From: Straminergon stramineum
Lineage: Eukaryota; Streptophyta; Bryopsida; Hypnales; Calliergonaceae
Direction: 5' to 3'
Length of the DNA: 64,000 nucleotides
NCBI GenBank assembly: GCA_963920665.1
Contig: OY987267.1
Location: 22,940,001-23,004,000 of the forward strand
Part shown: piece by piece, positions 51,205 to 61,360 of the stretch
Numbering within the stretch: the stretch's first letter is position 1
How the letters are laid out: each line of letters opens with the position of its first letter
Position numbers and translations under genes: made by a program
Notes under the pieces: generated by a model
What the model was told of the DNA's origin: nothing
What the model saw: the letters and a program-made list of their open reading frames with translations, nothing else
Database searches by the model: none

Positions 51205-52440
51205 TGTCACGCCCCTCATCAAGAGGCGTGCCCAGCCACCTTGGTGAGCAAGGGGGACGTTGGAAGTGACTCCCCAAGCCTTGCAAGAAATGAGGTGAGG
51301 GGGACTAAGGGTCCCGAGCGATTAGAGCGATGTAGCGCTCTGATTCGGACGAATTTGGGGGCATGTCACACATGCTTGGAAAGCTTATGAGAAGACGCGT
51401 CCATGGGTCCAAAGAACGCAAGAATCCGAGTTGGGAGTCAAAAGATATGGCTCTTCAAAGTTGGCAGCGTTCGAGCCGCGTCCCAAGGCATAGGGACGTG
51501 GGAAACAAGGTTTGGGAGGGTTCCTTGGAGCCAAATAGGGCATGACGCATATTATTGGAAAGATAAGGAGACAAGATTTCTAGAAAGATAAGGCTCATGA
51601 AGAGATGAGTTGTGAGATAAAAGTTATGGGCATCCAAAGAGGGTGGAGTCCCAGAGAAGTACACCTCCCGGGGGACTCGTACCTTTGGAGGGCCATAACT
51701 TCCTCAATACTTGTCGTATTAGGAAAAATGAATAGTGCAAGGTGATCTACGGAAAATGTAGATCACGAAAATGGGCTCGCACTTGGGATTTGGAGATCGG
51801 AGCTAAAAGTTATCCCGATGGGAAGATCGGGAGTCTTTTGGGGGTCCGGTTTGGGAATACCACTTAGAAATGGGTGGTTTTCCAAGATGGGGTGCATCTT
51901 GGAGGTTCCCGGTGACCTCTAGTATGGGGGGGGGCTGCCGAATCCCGCAGAGAGTACTATGAGGGGGGGGGGGGGTCCCTCCTCACTCCCGGATGGTGCC
52001 ATGGTGAGCCTAAGTGGCCTCGGGTGGTGAGGTTAGTGTTGGAGCCTCACCATCACTTGTGTGTTACCGTGGAGTGCTTGTGCACTTCTTGATACCAGTT
52101 GGGTGGTGTCCCACTCCACACTAGGCCATGGTGTGAGTCCCGTTTGGTGAGTCCTGAAATGAATTGGGTTGGGTCTAGTGGGGAGTTGGGTCCCATTCAA
52201 GGGCAATTAACACTGGTGGGAGTAGTGCTTCACCGAGTGCTTGGACATCAATGGAAGTTCTGCCCCATATCATCAAATGACATGCCCGGTGTCTTGTGGG
52301 AGTTAAGTATTGGAAGGAAAGGATTGGGAGTCACGGAGGAATGGGAAACCCCGTGACTTGAGTTCGAACCTAATATTTTGGGTGCGTGGCATGTGCAGTG
52401 TTAGGAGAGCGTGAACCTTGGTGGCACTAAAGTGTTAAGT
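51205..52440 (+). mobile_element. LTR-like block D, copy 2
   Basis: This is a direct copy of 11487-12730, starting TGTCACGCCCC. It contains a 13-base G run at 51963-51975, aligned with a shorter G run in copy 1, followed by CCCTCCTCACTCCC. No coding capacity was seen, and the end and target duplication were not found. Confidence 0.65.
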
Positions 52441-52816
52441 GCTTGGAAAGTGAACTTAAGATTGTAAGTGTCACTAGAGGGCACGACAACTAGGGTCATT
52501 GGAGGATTTTAGGGTTCATATTAGGGTGGTGTAAGGGTGCGGCCTCCATTTCACTTAGAGGAATTTTGATATGAAAAAGTTGATAAAAAAGCATTTAGGA
52601 GTCCATTGCTTGGAAGGCAATTTAGATAGGTGTCTCATACACTCCCTGCCGACCAACTCTAGGGGGTTTCTTCACCTTGCAATGGAAAAGCCTCATACCT
52701 TCATTACTCATGCCACCTTCATTTCCATTGTCAGTTGCACCTCACTCAATTTCAAATTGGTTCCATGAAAAGGTACATTGCAACAAGTTCTCTAACTCTT
52801 CCAATGGATGCATCTT

Positions 52817-53167
52817 CTACAATGACTCTAAATCCTTCGGACCCAAGAACGCTAGCAATGGATGGTCTTCCAAATTCGGCGTCTCTTCGTTGTTGTGGAC
52901 AACAACCTCATTCTCCGAGTCCATCCCTACACATGGCAGTTCACTAAGGTGCTCTTCATTCTTGTTTAGTAACATTGGCACTTCATTTATTGAGCTATGA
53001 ATTGGGCTTGGTCTTCTCATCAAGTGAACGAGTGAAGGGACATTGAACATGATGTCTTTGGCACTACTATCCAAAAACCTATCAATACATACGTTTGCCG
53101 TAGCAATTTCTTCTACAAAAACCTCTTCCATCTACTTTCGTGGCTTCGATGTTGACCCATGTTCCAT
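52817..53167 (-). pseudogene. Remnant of an acidic protein, N-terminal part
   Basis: ATG 53167 opens MEHGSTSKPRK, then TAG, then about 104 more residues in frame (MEEVFVEEIATANVCIDRFL... rich in Glu, Asp, Asn and Pro) to the stop at 52817. Block R2 with its tandem repeats lies immediately upstream and would be its promoter region. Traces may continue to about 52600. The gene is truncated by LTR-like block D2. The family is not recognised. Confidence 0.45.
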
Positions 53168-54735
53168 TGTCGAGTAGAGAGGCCTTGCCTTGGGAAAACG
53201 CGAGGCTTCTAGCTGCAACTAGATGTGGTTCAAATAATGGAAGATCCCATGGCCAAAGTCACAAACATAACAATAAATTCCCCCAATGATGCCATATGAA
53301 CCAAAATACTATCACCCTTCCATACACCCCTCCAAATATGTCATGGAGTCTCAATATACCCCATGTATAGTAAAAAATTGTGGAAACAAAGTCATATCCT
53401 TCATGAACTCCCCTCGAAGAAGTGTCTAATAGTTGATTGAGTGCCATGTTCGCTATACAACTCCAAACTAAGAGTGTGATACGCCTTTGGAAAGATAACA
53501 AAAATTTCTACAACCTGTCCAAAATTCACTCAAAACTAAGATACTGTCCGACTTTTATGGTCGGTCAAAGTTCACCCTTCCCAACTCAAAGGCAGCTCAC
53601 CTATACTTCACTCTCAAGCTCATAACTTTCACATACTACCTCCAAATCAAGAAAATAAACTCATTTTGGAAAGCTAACATGAACATCTACAAGATCCCTC
53701 AAGTTTTACTCAAATACAAAGTACTTTCCACATTTCATAGCCTTTCAAAACTCACTCACTTGAAAACCCGAAAGTATTCCTTCACTCTCTCACTCTCAAG
53801 CCCATAACTTTCTCATAATACCTCCAAATCAAGAAAATGAACCCATTTTAAAAAGCTAACATGAACATCTACAAGATCTTCAAGTTTCACTCAAATACAA
53901 AGTACTTTCCACATTTCATACCCTTTCAAAGCTCACTCTCTTGGAAACCCGAAAGTATCCCTTCACCCTTTCACTCTCAAGCCCATAACTTTCTCATACT
54001 ACCTTCAAATCAAAAAAATGAACTCATTTTGGAAAGCTTACATGAACATCTACAAGCTCCCCTAAGTTTCACTCAAAAAAAAAGTACTGTCCACATTTCA
54101 TAGCCTTTCAAAGCTCACTCTCTTGAAAGTTTGAGGCAGCTTCACAACACTTCACTCCCAAACTCATAACTTACACATACTAACTCCAAATTTCATGAGT
54201 GATAGCTTTTTGGAAACACAAAAACAAGATACACAAGCTCTCAAAAATTCATTACCAAATTCTTCATGTACAAAGTGTTCTCCCCTCCCAAAGTGACGGC
54301 TTCCCTACGCAAACAAGGAGGAGGAAGAAGATGATCCTCAACCTCATCCGCCACCTCAACCTCCATGCCATCCACTTAAGTTAGTGGATTTTGGCCAATA
54401 AGATGCCACATGGGCCACTTCCTCTTCTCGATAACTCTATCCATATCATCTACGTGGATTTCTAATTCATTAAAAATAAAATAAAAATAAGGAAAAAGGT
54501 AAAGCTTGTTTTACTTTTTGTTTTTACAACTTCAACCTAACTAACTAACATATTAAAATATCTTCTAGTATAGAAATCAAAGAACTAAATGTTTGTCAAA
54601 TAGAGGTAAAAAAAAAGAGTTCAAGTGGAGTATAACCCCATTTGTTTCTTGAAACTCTAGAAAAAAAAACCCTCCAATGTAACAAATAATTATGCATTTT
54701 CACATAATGAACACATTTACAATACGACACCGTGG
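53168..54735. repeat. Block R2 with five 180-bp tandem units
   Basis: This block is a direct copy of R1 with more tandem units. CTCCAAA-type unit starts fall at about 53460, 53641, 53821, 54001 and 54180 (period 178-182 bp). Each unit carries AAGCTAACATGAACATCTAC-like and CACATTTCATAGCC-like phrases. Units 2-4 are most alike, so they expanded after R1 and R2 separated. The right edge (TTTACAATACGACACCG) matches the R1 edge. Confidence 0.85.
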
Positions 54736-54840
54736 GACGAGGTGGCTTTTTTGGAGTGCTCTCCACCTACACCCCTTTTGTTACGTCTTGTGTGGGATTC
54801 AATTTTTTTGATGGAGTCCTAAACCCCTCTCCCTCCACAC

Positions 54841-55536
54841 CTACTGAAGAAAAAATATTCCCTGCTTTGGTGTTACATGTAGCACCCAGTTCCATTGCCT
54901 TTTTTTTCCATGCACAACTTTCACACTATGTACTTTGGATTGAAGAGGGATGTGAATGTGGTCCGCAACATTCTTCAACGTAGCATTTACTTCATATGCT
55001 CTAGGGAATTGTGCCTTTGGATTCAACATATCAAGAATGTCTTTCTGATGTTGACCAATTACAAGTGGAACTGATGCTACTGTAGAGTATGTGCTCCAAT
55101 CCACCTTGTTAGCCAAAATTTGTTCAACATAAACCATTCTTGCCAAGCTGTAGTTAATTCTGCCCTTGCTCTTAGCCTTGTTTGGAAAAAGGGTTTGCCA
55201 CACCTCCATGGACCAATGGACAAAATGATCACTTAGACAATTTGTTGGCTTAAAATAATTTTCATGAGTGTGAAGAGTGTGACAATTTCGAGGCCACAAC
55301 TTCCCAATGTGATACATTTTCACATATTTTTTGTACAGTTTAAAGGTCCATTACTCCACGTCCTCCGTCTCCCAATTGGTCTCCCCCTTGATGTCGATGT
55401 CATCCAAAATGTCAAAACGCAATTGTTGTCCCACCCCCTTTGGTTTAGATCTTTTGTTGCTTTCAACTACAACACCATCCACACCTATCATGACTACTTA
55501 ATTGTTGAACATCCCCTTGGAACTTGAAGTTTCCAT
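54841..55536 (-). pseudogene. Unrecognised family X, member 1
   Basis: Reading from ATG 55536 (METSSSKG), one frame runs to 54841, about 230 codons, with TAA at two places (near 55498 and near 55350) and TAG at the end. The segment RFDILDDIDI...WTFKLYKKYVKM aligns with IDWDIVLDEFKVV...YESKKLVLHNV of member 2 at 58.7 kb. Further on INYSLARMVYVEQIL and KVDWSTY match MNYSTMAMVWAEIVL and DVDWRTI. Shared residues in order across two separately decayed copies show a real protein family. Function is unknown. The conserved hydrophobic/aromatic core with N-terminal basic residues could be DNA- or RNA-binding. A GC-rich island lies 200 bp upstream. The far end (toward 54780) may have lost a tail such as that of member 2. 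Confidence 0.55.
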
Positions 55537-55739
55537 TTTCCAACTTCATACCCCTTCACCAGTTCTTCAGAAATAAAAAATGAATACCGTGTTTGCGTGT
55601 TCGTACATAACCAAGGTAGTAAATCCAATGTGTAATGAAAGATATTTGACCTCCACTCTCCACCACGTAGGAGCAACTAACACATGAAGCAATAATAGCG
55701 CATTCAACGTGGCAATGATGCCCAAATGGGAGAGTGAAT

Positions 55740-55930
55740 GTGAGGAGAAAGCCCTTGGCCGTCTACCAATATACCCATCCGCTCCCAAACCTAGAACAGG
55801 TCCAAGACCGGACCTGTCCCGAACAACGTGGACGTGGCCCAAGCTAGTGGACGACCAGACCAAAGTGGCCTACCAACCTGGTGGCCAAGTGGACGGCCCG
55901 ACCGCAATAGACGGCCGACTGCTTCCACCA
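55740..55930 (-). promoter_or_regulatory. GC-rich island upstream of family X member 1
   Basis: Dense in CCGTCTACC, ACCGGACC, GTGGACG and ACGGCC motifs, in otherwise AT-rich DNA. Its position, 200-400 bp before the ATG on the minus strand, parallels the island at 58200-58440 before member 2. I do not see an obvious TATA box. Confidence 0.4.
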
Positions 55931-56515
55931 AACTAGCGATCCTTGCCACCAAATTTTTCAAATTTGGGGGACTTTGGAGGCCATGAGGCATCAGATTCTC
56001 TTAAATACATTTATCCAACTAATCAAATTCTTCTTAGTATTCTACAATTACAAAGTTTCAGTATCCAATGTTTTTGCCTTTAATCAAGCAAATCAAAAAT
56101 ATAAATAGAGAAGTTATTACAAGAATTCAAGTATGCATTTAGAGAGTTTGAAGTTTACTAGTTTAGGATGAAACTCTAAACCCTAAACCCTACTAACCCT
56201 TGAACCCTTACCTACTCCATTTTAGCAAATGACATCATTATTAGAAGATTGCAAATTTGGGTTCAAAATTGAAAATTATTTGATTGATTTTGTATAAACT
56301 AGACATGTTGGACAATGGAGATTGCAAAGGTTATAAAATCAAAAAAGCCACAATATCATTGATGAATGATGAAGTAAAAGAATATAAGGTTTAAGGGTGA
56401 GATTGACTCAAGTATTCTAAATTCTTAAAGTTCCATTGTTTTGTCATTTAGCAAAATGGATTTCAGCCATGTTTTAATGAATTTATTGTTTGATAGGATT
56501 TGATTAAAGTTCCTT

Positions 56516-57204
56516 TTAAACCCTGAATGCCTGAAGCACAGAATTCAAGTGTTCCGAAAACTTTGAAGTTAAATAAAATCGAACCAAAATACCAAATTGC
56601 TATTATTATTAGTTTATATTTTAATTGTTTTTGAAGTCTTGTTTTAGGATCAACAAGGTGAACAAGCCGATCTTATTATCTTGAAAATAAATGATTATAT
56701 TTTTTCTATTGAAGACTTTGTGCAAGGATGCCCAATGCAATCTTCATTTCCCATAGTGCTGAGGGCTCTTGGAAATCAACTTCAAATACACTAGATCTAA
56801 GGTTTTTCAAGAAAAATCACTTAAGAAATTCATTTAAAAAAATCAAAGATGAGATTTTGATTTTTCAGATTTCTAAGAAGACATAAGTTCATTGGTTTTG
56901 TGCATGCTAACTTGCTAAGCCCTATAATTCTTTTAGTGACGAACTTTTGAGAATTTACATGCAAATAGAGAAATGAAAAATTTTCATATTTTTTACACCC
57001 TCATGATCAAACATTAAAATCTTTCATTCTGAAAGTGATATTGTTATGTTTTTTTTTCCTATGTGATCTCTAACATGTCTAGTTTGAATTTGTACTATTA
57101 CAATTCAAATGAAATTGGTATAACTTATTAAAATATTGAGTTTGTGTTCAATTTAGAGCAAATTTCAAGAAGCTTGACACAAGCCTTGGGCATTTAGGGG
57201 TTAA
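56516..57204 (-). mobile_element. TTAACCCC-ended short element, copy 3
   Basis: This is the most complete copy: 689 bp, with TTAA at each border. On the minus strand it begins TTAACCCCTAAATGCCCAAG (57204 downward) and ends near 56516 with a worn complement (TTTTAAACCCTGAATGCC on the plus strand). TTAA borders followed by CCC are reminiscent of piggyBac-type transposons, though TTA-type insertion (PIF/Harbinger) is also possible. It is non-coding. A short CCCTAAA pair lies at 56177-56193, and 55931-56515 holds nothing else. Confidence 0.75.
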
Positions 57205-58199
57205 GATAGAATGATAGATAAACACATCACCTTTCCTAGAAATCTAAAATGTTATTATTCTTTCAATCCTTCCACAGGAGAGAAAGTTATAACACATTGA
57301 CCCAACTACACAATACCTAAAGAAGACTTGGTTTTAAACTTTTAGTTTGGCATTCACGAAAAAAATCCTCAAAGGACCTTAGATTTAAACCAAAAGATTT
57401 CAAAAAAGACGTATTTTAACATACATAAAATGCTTTAAATCATTCCATCTTAGATTTGTTTTGTAAAACTTAGAGAGAACCTGAATTTCTAAGCGATTAG
57501 AGCATGTTTTGAATTAAAGAATTCATAGAGTTCATTAGTTAACCCCTAAAGGACCAAGGCCATTTTTTTGTAAAAAAACATTCAAAATTGTCATTTCTAT
57601 TGCGTTCATACTAGAGAAATAAAAAAATACTTTTTGTAGAATCTAACGGTAGGATCTTGTACTTTATTTGTCTCAAATCAAGCGGTCAAAATTTCAAGGT
57701 TTAGGGCTGTGTAGATCAAAATATATTAGCATTCAAAGTTATTTTTTCAAGGAGATGCTCATATTGCCCGGAAAACAAGATTGTTCATAACTTTCACATC
57801 ACCAATGTACATTGAATGAATCAAAGCTTGACATGTAGACAAGAATATAATTTCTAAGAGCAAAAGATTTGAAAAATGTAATTTCAAATTTTTGTGAATT
57901 TATTTTTCTCCCTAGTGACATGAAAATTATGGAGTGGGTTCTTATGAAACAATGGGTTGTGAACTAAAGGGGTTATGTGTTGCAAATAGAGTCATACTTC
58001 ATTTTTGGTGTTACGGACCTTTATGTTTGTGGAAAAAAATGATTTACAATGAAGATGCACTTTAGATTTTCAATGAAAAAATTTGAAAAGAGATTTGTAA
58101 AGTTTAATTTGGATCCATCAAGTCTCTGTTGAATAACTTGAATTTGTTTTCCATCTTTCATTCCCTAGTTTGATTGTTTGAACTTTGAAGATTCACTAA

Positions 58200-58440
58200 C
58201 TATGCATTAGAAGTGGGAGCCCCGTCCGCCTTCCGCTAGTCCACCCATCAACATGTCCGTCAACCGCCTGTCCGCTAGTGGGCCATCCGTCGAGTGAACG
58301 GACCTCCTGTCTGCTCCAATCGTCCGGACCATGCGATGTGACAAGCCGAGGCATTCAAGCCACTAGATCTTCCCGTCCGCCGTCCGCCCATCCGATTCAG
58401 ATAACGATGTCAGCATAGGCGGATACTATAAAGGGAGGTG
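58200..58440 (+). promoter_or_regulatory. GC-rich promoter region with TATA box at 58426-58435
   Basis: A run of GTCCGCC, CCATCC and GTCCGCTAG motifs is followed by CTATAAAGGG at 58426-58435, 220 bp before the ATG of family X member 2. The same arrangement (GC-rich run, then TATAAAAGG) occurs at 61190-61319. Confidence 0.55.
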
Positions 58441-58649
58441 CAAACGGCACAGTCCGCATAGTTGTTTGCCTTCTGGAGTGGATTAATCTAGCTCCAATTG
58501 GTATCTGCGTGCCCCTTCCGACTTGGAGTGTGATCAATTGCGAATGAATTAACTTAATTTACTCATAACTTTTTCATCACCTTCTAAATTTTGAAATTTA
58601 TAAACTTCTCATTCGAACTTTGGATTAAGAGACAACAAGATAAGTTACC

Positions 58650-59825
58650 ATGCCTTCTAAAGGAATTCCCAATCCTTTCAAAAAGAGTACAAGGGGGAAA
58701 TCACAAGACATAGATTGGGATATTGTTCTCGACGAATTTAAGGTAGTTGAAGAGGGTTGGCAGTATGAGTCCAAAAAATTAGTCTTGCACAACGTGCAAG
58801 CATTATGTGAAAATGTCACACATTGCAAAATTGTAGCCAATAGATAACATGGAGGCATTAGAGTGACAAGTGAGACGTTGGGAAGGCCCCATGAATACCT
58901 ACAAGAGTGTACATTTTGTACAAAGGTACAAGGAGATTTGGGTAGCTTGCAATTTAGGTGCCTCTAAACCAAATATCATGAACTATTCCACTATGGCCAT
59001 GGTTTGGGCAGAGATTGTACTCCAAAGAGATGTTGATTGGCGTACAATTTTAGGGAAAGACAAAAAGTCCAAAATGACCTGTGATAAGGCGGTGATAGAC
59101 ACCAATTGGATTGGCCCAAGCGATTGCCTATCGGCCTGGTCTAATCGTGTTCAATTTGGGCTTCCACCGGAACCAATGCTGGATGCACAGGATGATGATG
59201 ATGACAATGATGAAGAAGACTTGCCACCTCCACCTCCCCTTCCAAAGAGGCAAAAATGCCGAGATGAACGCAAAGACATTGACTTCCACAATTAAATGCG
59301 AGAGGCAAAGAGAAATAGTGTGGTGGATCAAGGTCGACCATGTTAGCAATCGTCACCACCCTATCATGATAGTGATGCACATCACCTACAATATGGAGGA
59401 GGAAATTCACGATTTAGCAATGACCCTTGCAATGACTTTCAAAACGTAGGAGGCTATGGAAGCACAAGGTACACAGACTATGGTGGTTCTCAATACGGCG
59501 GCTCACAATATTATCCATGGATGGGGGGGCAAGATTCATATGGGCCTCCCGGAAGCTCATACTACAATGGTTCAAGTCAACAGGGGACCAAAGGGTCAGA
59601 GGAGAATGCACCACCTCCTCCTCCAACATTTGGAGTCCATACTAGGGAAATTATAGACAAGGAGGAGGGTCACATGAGAATGCACCACCTCCTCCTCCAA
59701 CATTTGGAGGTCCATACTTTGAAAATTATGGACAAGGAAGAGGGTCAAGTAGATATGGGCCATATGGTGGCTCTGGTTCCACGCTTCAAAATCAGAACAA
59801 TGATAGTAGTTCTGATTCAGAATAA
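58650..59825 (+). pseudogene. Unrecognised family X, member 2, with Gly/Tyr/Gln-rich tail
   Basis: The ATG at 58650 opens MPSKGIPNPFKK, and this frame runs to 58847. The reading then continues one frame over from about 58850 to 59295, with NYSTMAMVWAEIVLQRDVDW shared in pattern with member 1. A ten-residue run of Asp, Asn and Glu follows, then PPPPP and a basic KRQKCRDERK. Past in-frame TAA (59293) and TAG (near 59344) the same frame encodes a tail rich in Gly, Tyr, Ser and Gln (GGYGSTRYTDYGGSQYGGSQ). It then has two copies of a unit with NAPPPPPTFG (59605-59635 and about 59680-59705), separated by a 1-bp loss near 59635, and ends in SSSDSE at 59825. The tail is prion-like in composition. Some plant hAT transposases have tails like it, but I see no hAT core here. 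Function unknown. Confidence 0.6.
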
Positions 59826-60280
59826 AATAGAGTGTAGTTTGGTTACTTTGGTAGAACAATATAAGATGTTTTTTGATGTAGAATTAGGTTATAGATTTCC
59901 TAATATTATTGAAGTACAAACAATAACAATCATAGGACCATGATGTCACTATCTAATGATGTCATTGTCCTTAAATACAAATCTTGCATGCATGTTAGAT
60001 TTTGAAATGTGTAGTTTTCTCATTCGGAGGTGAATGCTCAAATGGATCTCAAAAATTCATTATAAATGGATTAAATGCAAGTAATTAGATGAACTTTTCA
60101 AATTTTTCACTTAACTACATTACTAGAAGTCCATGAAGAACCACAACTTTGTCAATTTATGAAGTAATTGAATGATGTGACAAGGACATTGAAATTTTGT
60201 AGAGTATAATTGTAAAGGCGATACCATAGAAGTCTCCAATTGATTTTATAAATGATAAGGATTTAACCCCTAACTACCCA

Positions 60281-60300
60281 ATCGACCATATATGGTCGAT
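60281..60300. other. Perfect 20-bp palindrome
   Basis: ATCGACCATATATGGTCGAT reads identically on both strands. It lies 18 bp inside a TTTAACCCCTAACTACCC sequence that looks like another terminus of the TTAACCCC family, so it may be a transposase-binding or terminal structure. The surrounding 59826-61086 has no other gene. Confidence 0.7.
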
Positions 60301-61189
60301 CTAAAATTTTAGGCCCATTTTTGTGTAGGTAGGGAAATTCCTATGACCGGTTTAAAATTTTTTTCGAACAGTTTTGAGGCTTAATTATGGAAAACTTTCA
60401 TTTTTCATTGAGAAAAATACATATTCAATTATTGAGAGGTCTTCAAAGCCATATGTGTAATACAAGTGGAGTGTAAAGCTTGCTAATTTTACTTCATTTC
60501 CTGGCTTTATGCAAAGCTTGGCAATTTCATTTGACTTGAAATCTTAGAAATTTTACTTATCCATTTGCTTTGAGAATGGTCCCAATGAAAAGTTTAAAGT
60601 CTTTTGACTCTTTTCATGATTTTCACCATTGAAATTTTCAACATGCAAGTGTCTATTTGAAGCTATTTGCAATTTCTACTTATAAACAAAAATTACATTT
60701 CAAAAATTGCAACTTTGCAAGGTGGATTGTGTAATGATTTTTATTTTTTGCATGTAAAATTAAGTTTTTTGGAAGTGCATTTTAGTGTGCTAACACTTTT
60801 TGAAGTTGGTCCTATTCCCTCCAATCCCAAAAAACATATTTATGCAAATTTTTGAAACATAGTATACAAAGACAACGTACTAAAAATAGGAAATGTATAT
60901 TTCCCTTTATAGAATCTCACAACTCCTAGGAGATTTTGCACTCAAAAATGGTGTGCATACTAATAAACAAGCTCTATTAACATTTGTACGGTATTACAGT
61001 TAGATTTGGGAAAAAAAATAATTTGCTTCATTGAGGATAATTATGAGCCAAGGTTTTTTTGTCATAGTCAAAACACACTTGGAAAGGCTTGGGCATTAAA
61101 AGGTTAACTTCTCTAAATACGGAAAAGAAAAAGTTGACTCTGAAGTGTACAAAATTCCAAATGAAATGATCCCAATGTCTTGAGGTGAC

Positions 61190-61350
61190 CGTCTAATCGG
61201 ATGGCCCCAATGGGTCAGACGGACCTGACGAGGCAAATGATCGCCCGTCCACCAAATTGGACAGGCTCCGTCCACTCGATGACGCGGATGGGAGGCGGCT
61301 GTCTGCTTCATATAAAAGGGGTAGACAGGTCATCCACCCTTCACTTTTGC
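61190..61350 (+). promoter_or_regulatory. GC-rich promoter-like region with TATA box at 61311-61319
   Basis: GGATGG, CGTCC and GACGCGG motifs precede TATAAAAGG at 61311-61319. Transcription would enter the right arm of the inverted repeat, which starts 42 bp after the TATA box, so any original gene here has been displaced. Confidence 0.45.
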
Positions 61351-61360
61351 TGTCTGTGAG

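Larger units (their letters stand above)
57539..61107 (+). mobile_element. Candidate 3.6-kb element with TTAACCCC-type termini carrying family X member 2
   Basis: The left border is TTAACCCCTAAAGGACCAAG (57539-57558). The right border is CTTGGGCATTAAAAGGTTAA (61088-61107), its approximate complement. These match the ends of the 0.69-kb copies, so this could be the larger, coding relative. Alternatively the right border pairs with another TTTAACCCCTAACTACCC end at 60261. Internal sequence does not align to the short copies beyond the first 20 bp. Confidence 0.45.

Noticed and set aside
53460..54240. CRISPR-like array
   Set aside because: The 180-bp units are contiguous tandem repeats without unique spacers, in plant DNA.
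55567..55863. Minus-strand open frame over the GC-rich island
   Set aside because: It lies upstream of and out of register with family X member 1. The island is better explained as promoter sequence.
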